From NCBI GenBank assembly GCA_035259145.1, contig DATFWQ010000330.1, forward strand, positions 1 to 18,702: DNA of 18,702 nucleotides. Reading direction: 5' to 3'. The notes beneath the pieces are model-generated. The model made no database searches. It had not been told where the DNA came from and saw nothing but the letters and a program-made list of their open reading frames with translations. The DNA is from CF-161 sp035259145 (GTDB lineage Bacteria > Chloroflexota > Dormibacteria > Dormibacterales > Dormibacteraceae). The position numbers and the translations under genes are program-made. Shown here piece by piece: positions 14,631-18,702 of this stretch. Position 1 is the first letter of the stretch. Every line of letters begins with the position of its first letter.

Positions 14631-15503
14631 GTGAACCTGGCGGAGTACGACAGCCACCGTCAAATGGTCGACACGGACTCCGGCCCGGTCGCCTACGTGG
14701 ACATCGGCTCCGGCCGGCCCGCGCTGTTCGTGCACGGCGTGGGCACCAGCGGGCTGCTGTGGCGCAACGTCATCGGCGAGTTGAAGGACGAGCGGCGCTG
14801 CATCGCCCTGGACCTGCCACTGCACGGTCGCACGCCGGTGCAGCCCGATCAGGACCTCTCCCTGACCGGTCTGGCCAGGGTCGTGGAGGACTTCTGTGCA
14901 GCCCTGGACCTGACCGGCCTCGACCTGGTGGCCAACGACACCGGCGGCGCGGTGGCGCAGATCGTCGCGGCACACCACCCACAGTGGCTGGCTACCTTCG
15001 CACTAACCGACTGCGAGACGCAAGGCAACGTGCCGCCGCCAAAGTTCAAGCCAACGGTATTGCTGGCTCGTGCCGGCCTCCTCACGCTGCTTATGGGACC
15101 CCGCCTGCTGCGCACCTTGCCCGCCACCCGCAAGCGCTTCGCCGGCCCGGCTTTGCAGGACATCGATAATCTGCCGCTCGACGTTCTGAGGGCGTATCTG
15201 GAACCGCTGATTGGCACGAAGGACCGGGCCAAGCAGTATCAGCGCTGGATCGCGTCGCTGCACAACCGCGACCTGGTCGCCGTCGAACCCGCTCTGAAGC
15301 GGCTCACGGTACCGACGCTGATGGTCTGGGGAACCGACGACGCCTTCTTCAGGTTGCGCCACGCGCACTGGCTGCGCGACACCATTCCTGGCGCCACCGG
15401 GGTCGTGACGGTCGACGGCGGCCGGCTGTTTTTCCCGGACGAACGCGCCGCCGAGCTGGTAACCCACCTGCGCGCCCACTGGGCAGCGCACTCCGCCGAC
15501 TGA
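14631..15503 (+). CDS. Alpha/beta-fold hydrolase, haloalkane dehalogenase-like (Asp nucleophile)
   Basis: 290 aa. The GTG at 14631 has a perfect AAGGAGG 7 nt upstream, so this start is firm and the 46 extra codons open upstream are not translated. The fold is clear: VHGVGTSGLLW (34-44), DLPLHGRT (61-68), nucleophile elbow VANDTGGA with D103, and the acid-strand motif VWGTDDAFF (232-240). An Asp nucleophile after Asn puts it with the haloalkane dehalogenase/epoxide hydrolase-like group. The usual catalytic His would follow near 264-268, where GGRLFFPDE is found; it has no His. This subgroup may use another residue or may not be a dehalogenase, so the reaction is not assigned. Probable TetR control from the divergent gene. 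Confidence 0.9.
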   Translation: MNLAEYDSHRQMVDTDSGPVAYVDIGSGRPALFVHGVGTSGLLWRNVIGELKDERRCIALDLPLHGRTPVQPDQDLSLTGLARVVEDFCAALDLTGLDLVANDTGGAVAQIVAAHHPQWLATFALTDCETQGNVPPPKFKPTVLLARAGLLTLLMGPRLLRTLPATRKRFAGPALQDIDNLPLDVLRAYLEPLIGTKDRAKQYQRWIASLHNRDLVAVEPALKRLTVPTLMVWGTDDAFFRLRHAHWLRDTIPGATGVVTVDGGRLFFPDERAAELVTHLRAHWAAHSAD

Positions 15504-15564
15504 CCGGTTCCGATACCCCGCCACATGACCCTGTCAAGGCCCAAATATCAGGGCTGTGGCCGGC

Positions 15565-15811
15565 TCAGGCGAAGATCCTGATCCTGCGCCCCGCCAGGAG
15601 TCGCTCGACGGCTTCCTTCTTCGAAAGGCCCTGCATGTCGACGCCGTGGCTCACGTTCAGCAGCTCGATCCCGATCGGCCGCCCATCCCCGCTGAAGTCA
15701 ATACAAGGGGAGCCGTCGAGCTTCCGACCAAACACCCGCTCGACGCCTCGCCGGAGCCAGATGTAGATGTGGGCGAAGCCAAACGGTAACGCGGCATCAG
15801 TATCAACTCAC
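15565..15811 (-). pseudogene. DUF2283-like small protein, 5' end broken
   Basis: The minus strand reads a coherent protein in one frame up to TGA 15565-15567: IYIWLRRGVERVFGRKL, then CIDFSGDGRPIGIELLNVSHG, then a short helix and RRIRIFA at the end. DUF2283 proteins show this order: an IYL strand, ID-x-D-x-DGR-x-x-GIE-L-NVS and a C-terminal helix. The in-frame start is missing: an in-frame TGA lies at 15808-15810, and the first in-frame GTG falls well inside the domain. A GTG at 15809-15811 in the neighbouring frame would open a normal N-terminus reading KVS-x-DTDA if one base were skipped or two restored. So the gene looks frameshifted or its 5' end has decayed. DUF2283 has no established function. 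Confidence 0.5.
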
Positions 15812-16075
15812 TTTATAGCTGATCGGCGGGTAATATGATATCATCAATATCATGCAGGTCCTGAGCAGGGGCTGCGCGGCCTCTAGGGATCCCCACTGTG
15901 ACCCCACCCCGCGGGCGCCCAGCGTTTTGGCCGGCACGAGGAATACGAGGAGCATCAAGCAGATCAGCGTCTGGGCACTCCGACGCAGGCGGGCCTCGGC
16001 GCGCCCCGTCGAGAAAGGGGATACCGCAGGATCTGAGCAGGAGCATCCGAGCCCTGGTTCGGAAGTGATGCGGCG
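15812..16075. promoter_or_regulatory. Upstream region of the glycosyltransferase, with an A/T-rich palindrome
   Basis: A perfect inverted repeat ATGATAT-catca-ATATCAT (15835-15853) sits in an A/T-rich patch (about 15831-15853) unlike the GC-rich surroundings. It could be an operator or promoter element for the divergent pair, or for the rightward glycan genes. A TATAAA lies just right of the broken DUF2283 gene on the minus strand. I see no credible gene in the rest. Confidence 0.4.
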
Positions 16076-17308
16076 GTGAATCACCGAGCCGAGCCGCAGC
16101 CTGCATCCGGTGCGGTGCTGATCGTCACGCAGCACCCCGTCTTCCACCACATCGTGCTGGGGAGGAATGTCCTCGAGCTCCTCAGCCGGGGCTTTGATGT
16201 CGACGTGATCTGCTCAGACAGCGACGAAGGCACTCACGTGCTGACGCACCGCCCTGGTCTTCGTGTCTACAGCGTGCCAGTTCAGCACCGCCGCAAGCAC
16301 GCGATCCGCTATGCGCTCGAATATGCGTCATTCTTCATTGCCGCCTTCGTCCTGGTCAGCGTGCTCGCCATGCGCAGGCGCTATGAAGTGGTCCAGGTTG
16401 ACAATCTGCCGGATTTTCTTGCCATGACCACAGTTGTGCCGCGCTTACGCGGGACGCGAATCGTCTTCAACATGTTCGAGCTGACGCCGGAGATGATTGC
16501 AGCGCGGTTCACCGCTGCAAAGGGGCGCTGGTTCATACGCATCGCGCGCTGGCTGGAGGCGGCTGCCACAGGCTGGGCCGATCATGTGATCGTCGTAAGC
16601 GAAGAGTGCCGGAAGCGCGTCATTGCCCGAGGAGTCCGCCCCGCGAAGATCAGCGTGGTGCTTAACACGACTCCCTGGTGGCCTGCCGTCAGTGAGAAAC
16701 CCACCGGCGAAAGAGAAGGCGGTGACTCCAGCTTCATCGTCACTCACACAACACTCGTTCCGCGGTACGGTGTGGACCTCGCCATCAGGGCATTCGCCAA
16801 GCTCGCAGCCGCGCGACCGCGTCTCAGTCTGCGGATTATCGGCGACGGGGAGCACCGGCCAGCGCTCGAGCGACTGGCCCAGGACCTAGGTGTCGCCGAT
16901 CGGATCACGTTCACGGGTCTCCTGCCCTGGGCGGAGACAATAGCCCAGGTGAGACAGGCGGCAGTCGGCATCGTGGCCGTTCTCGCCGACGGGTACGGGG
17001 AAGTCTTGTTGCCGACCAAGCTCCTGGAATACGCACGTTTCGGCGTACCCGCGGTCTGCTCACGTCTGGCCGCGGTGCAGGCTTACTTCCCGGAGGATGC
17101 CGTCGCGTACATCGTCCCTGGCGACGCTGACCAGCTGGCAGCCAGGGTCGATGAGCTGTTGAGAGATACGGCTGCGGCTGCACACCAGGCGGCACAGGCG
17201 CAGGAGGTGGCACGCAGTCTCTCCTGGGAGCAGGTGAGCCACTCGTATTTCGAGGCCCTCGGCTTGACCGGTCAGGTGAAGACGTCGGCGGAGGCGTCTG
17301 TTGCCTGA
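16076..17308 (+). CDS. GT4-type glycosyltransferase
   Basis: 410 aa. Start GTG 16076 with a weak GGAAG 10 nt upstream. It is a GT-B fold retaining transferase that moves a sugar from a nucleotide or lipid donor to a growing glycan at the inner membrane. Features: N-terminal strand AVLIVTQHPVFHHIVLGRN, a hydrophobic stretch FFIAAFVLVSVLAM (85-99) that may anchor it to the membrane, a donor-domain start IIGDGEHRPALERLA (254-268), and GEVLLPTKLLEYARFGVPAV (308-327), which carries the conserved Glu (E318) of the GT4 EX7E-like region. Neighbours downstream on the same strand are a FemAB-like acyltransferase and a possible aminotransferase, so a surface polysaccharide or lipid-linked glycan role is likely. 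Acceptor and sugar cannot be told. Confidence 0.9.
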   Translation: MNHRAEPQPASGAVLIVTQHPVFHHIVLGRNVLELLSRGFDVDVICSDSDEGTHVLTHRPGLRVYSVPVQHRRKHAIRYALEYASFFIAAFVLVSVLAMRRRYEVVQVDNLPDFLAMTTVVPRLRGTRIVFNMFELTPEMIAARFTAAKGRWFIRIARWLEAAATGWADHVIVVSEECRKRVIARGVRPAKISVVLNTTPWWPAVSEKPTGEREGGDSSFIVTHTTLVPRYGVDLAIRAFAKLAAARPRLSLRIIGDGEHRPALERLAQDLGVADRITFTGLLPWAETIAQVRQAAVGIVAVLADGYGEVLLPTKLLEYARFGVPAVCSRLAAVQAYFPEDAVAYIVPGDADQLAARVDELLRDTAAAAHQAAQAQEVARSLSWEQVSHSYFEALGLTGQVKTSAEASVA

Positions 17309-17473
17309 ATGGAGGGGCACTCGATTGTCAGGGTTAGGGCGCGCGGCAATCTTCGTTCAACGGTGGTCGCCATTGCCGTCACCTTCTCCCCGGCGCCGCT
17401 GTCGATCGTCCACGCCGGCGTGCGTGACGTTGCGCCTGTGGTTCGAAGCGGAGTAGCGGAGCCAGCCGCTTGA
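17309..17473 (+). CDS. Possible small ORF between the glycosyltransferase and the acyltransferase
   Basis: 54 codons: the ATG directly abuts the glycosyltransferase TGA, and its own TGA overlaps the next gene's TTG. The layout (stop-start junctions on both sides) resembles a translated operon member. The sequence, basic at the start with a hydrophobic middle (VVAIAVTF, LSIVHAGV), matches no family I recognise. Third-position GC is moderate, about two thirds, lower than clear genes here. A GGAGG at 17290-17294 is rather far (14 nt). It may be a real small protein or just a coupling leader; chance is not excluded. Confidence 0.3.
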   Translation: MEGHSIVRVRARGNLRSTVVAIAVTFSPAPLSIVHAGVRDVAPVVRSGVAEPAA

Positions 17474-18600
17474 GCAGCCGGACGCAGTCGCTTCAAGTCG
17501 CTGCAGCTGGCGGTTCGGTCATCGAGCTTGCCCTCAGCGATGACCGCTGGGAAGCCATTGTCGGCGCTCACCCAGAAGGCCTCGTCTACCACCTTCCGGT
17601 CTGGCTCAAGGCCCTCGCGCACGAGCAGGAGCGTCAGCATCTCTGTCTCGGGTTTGAGGACGGCTCCGGCAAGCTTCGCGGCGTACTGCCGCTGCTCGCG
17701 ACGCGCGGTTTGCCGCTCAGCAGGAGTGCGATCACGGCCCGCCGGCTGTCGTCACTGCCACGAACGCCGGTCTCGGGCCCACTGGCCGTCGACGCCGAAG
17801 CCGCTGCTGCTCTCGTCCACGCCGCAGTCGATCGCGTTCGGGCCAATCCTGGAACTCGTTTGGAGCTGAAGGTTGATTCTCCGTGCTGCGACGGCCTGGT
17901 AGAGGGGCTGATCCGCGTACCGTGGCGCTCTTCCTATGTGCTGCCGCTGCCGGCCTCTCCGGAAAATCTCCGGTTCGGCAACTCGCGCAATCATTCTCGC
18001 ATCGAGTGGGCAGTTCGGAAGGCGGTGGGGCGTGGGGTGACTGTACGTGCCGCCGAAAGCCAGGCCGACCTCAGTTCGTGGTATCGCCTGTACCTCGACA
18101 CCATGCGCAGACAGGTCGTGCCACCGCGTCCGTTCCGCTTCTTTCAAGCGCTGTGGAACCTCATGCGACCTCAAGGACTGGCGACCCTGCTGCTGGCTGA
18201 ACAGACGGAGGGGCGGAAGCGCAGCCTGTTGGCGGGCTCTGTGTTCCTGAAGTTCGGCAGAACCGTCTTCTACGCGTTCAACGGCAGCCGGCGAGACGCA
18301 CTGCAGTTGCGGCCAAACGACATGATCCAGTACGAGGCGATTCATGACGCGTGCCGCCACGGCTTCCAGGTTTATGACATGGGCGAGGTGGCACAGGGCG
18401 CCGTCGGGCTTGCCAACTTCAAGAGCAAGTGGGGCGCCGAAGAGAAAACGCTCTATCGCTACTACTATCCACCAGTCCAACAAGTAGGGGAGGTCGCAAC
18501 CAGGTCAGGCTTTGTTCGCCCAGCGGCAGAGGCAGCCTGGCAGCGGCTTCCGCTGGCGTGGACAGCGGGCCTCGGTGCCGCTGTGTACCGGTTCATGTGA
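17470..18600 (+). CDS. FemAB-like / BioF2-type acyltransferase (GNAT superfamily)
   Basis: 376 aa. Start TTG 17470 has GGAG (17458-17461) 8 nt upstream. Two GNAT-like lobes are visible: the N-terminal one opens with EGLVYHLPVWLKALAHEQ and RGVLPLLATRG; the C-terminal one ends with YDMGEVAQGAVGLANFKSKWGAEEKTLYRYYYP. The last block, D-x-G-x-V-x-x-G-x-x-GL-x-x-FK-x-KWG, is typical of the FemAB/XrtA-type acyltransferases that accompany exopolysaccharide and glycan operons, where they are thought to N-acylate or aminoacylate a sugar. Middle segment NSRNHSRIEWAVRKA is the usual linker helix. It overlaps the next gene's GTG, so one transcript is likely. The acyl group and acceptor are unknown. Confidence 0.88.
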   Translation: MSSRTQSLQVAAAGGSVIELALSDDRWEAIVGAHPEGLVYHLPVWLKALAHEQERQHLCLGFEDGSGKLRGVLPLLATRGLPLSRSAITARRLSSLPRTPVSGPLAVDAEAAAALVHAAVDRVRANPGTRLELKVDSPCCDGLVEGLIRVPWRSSYVLPLPASPENLRFGNSRNHSRIEWAVRKAVGRGVTVRAAESQADLSSWYRLYLDTMRRQVVPPRPFRFFQALWNLMRPQGLATLLLAEQTEGRKRSLLAGSVFLKFGRTVFYAFNGSRRDALQLRPNDMIQYEAIHDACRHGFQVYDMGEVAQGAVGLANFKSKWGAEEKTLYRYYYPPVQQVGEVATRSGFVRPAAEAAWQRLPLAWTAGLGAAVYRFM

Positions 18601-18702
18601 GAGCGATGTCGGGCGGTCGCAAGCTCGCGCTGCTGGGCGGGACCACGAGCTGGGGTGACAGTGCGGTGGCGCTGAGGTTCCTGCTGCAGCCCAGGAGCGC
18701 CA
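18597..18702 (+). CDS. Start of an aminotransferase-like gene (DegT/DnrJ/EryC1?), 3' truncated
   Basis: A GTG at 18597 overlaps the acyltransferase stop (GTGA); an ATG at 18606 is in the same frame. The visible 35 residues include KLALLGGTTSWGDS, similar to the LALLGG-x-P opening of DegT/DnrJ/EryC1/StrS sugar aminotransferases. It runs off the window and no catalytic Lys is visible, so the family is a guess supported by its position after a glycosyltransferase and a FemAB-like gene. If right, it would make an amino sugar that the FemAB-like enzyme could acylate. Confidence 0.4.
   Translation, partial: MRAMSGGRKLALLGGTTSWGDSAVALRFLLQPRSA

Noticed and set aside
15539..15554. Short hairpin GCCC/GGGC between the hydrolase and the DUF2283-like gene
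   Set aside because: Only a 4-bp stem with an 8-nt loop; too weak to call a terminator.
15852..16079. 75-codon plus-strand frame before the glycosyltransferase
   Set aside because: No ribosome site or recognisable features, Arg/Ser-rich reading, and it overlaps the next start.

Overview
This is a high-GC chromosomal window with strong G/C bias at third codon positions, frequent GTG and TTG starts, and short or overlapping gene junctions. The gene content (MMPL exporter with a NarL-type two-component pair, actinobacterial-style DinB with a C-terminal extension, S33 prolyl aminopeptidase, NicB-like molybdenum hydroxylase) suggests a soil Actinomycetota, possibly a deep-branching class. That placement is inference from style and gene families. 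No rRNA, tRNA, CRISPR array, prophage or intact transposase gene was found.

Layout. (1) 1-1901: 3' part of a molybdopterin-binding aldehyde/xanthine oxidase-type subunit, cut by the window edge. (2) 1902-2772: about 870 bp with no convincing gene but dense inverted repeats, including a 219-bp element bounded by 15-bp perfect inverted repeats ending in CTAG, and three short hairpins before the next gene. (3) 2773-5003: an orotate phosphoribosyltransferase-like gene, a convergent small ParB-like conserved gene, and a cation/proton antiporter whose possible start codon overlaps that of its divergent neighbour. (4) 5060-9128: response regulator and histidine kinase in a 4-bp-overlap operon, divergent from an MMPL exporter; this looks like a sensing and efflux module. 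(5) 9129-11813: a small helical protein gene, DNA polymerase IV, and a decayed stretch with a fragment of a PQQ-type sugar dehydrogenase. (6) 11820-13642: prolyl aminopeptidase translationally coupled to a SAM methyltransferase. (7) 13812-15503: TetR regulator divergent from an alpha/beta hydrolase with an Asp nucleophile. (8) 15565-15811: a DUF2283-like gene with a broken 5' end. (9) 16076-18702: start of a surface-glycan-type cluster made of a GT4 glycosyltransferase, a possible 54-aa ORF, a FemAB-like acyltransferase, and the beginning of what may be a DegT-type aminotransferase.

I did not find a clearly new multi-gene system. The least explained items are the structured repeat element at 2374-2592, the broken DUF2283 gene, the hydrolase with no visible catalytic His, and the small ORFs before dinB and between the two glycan genes.
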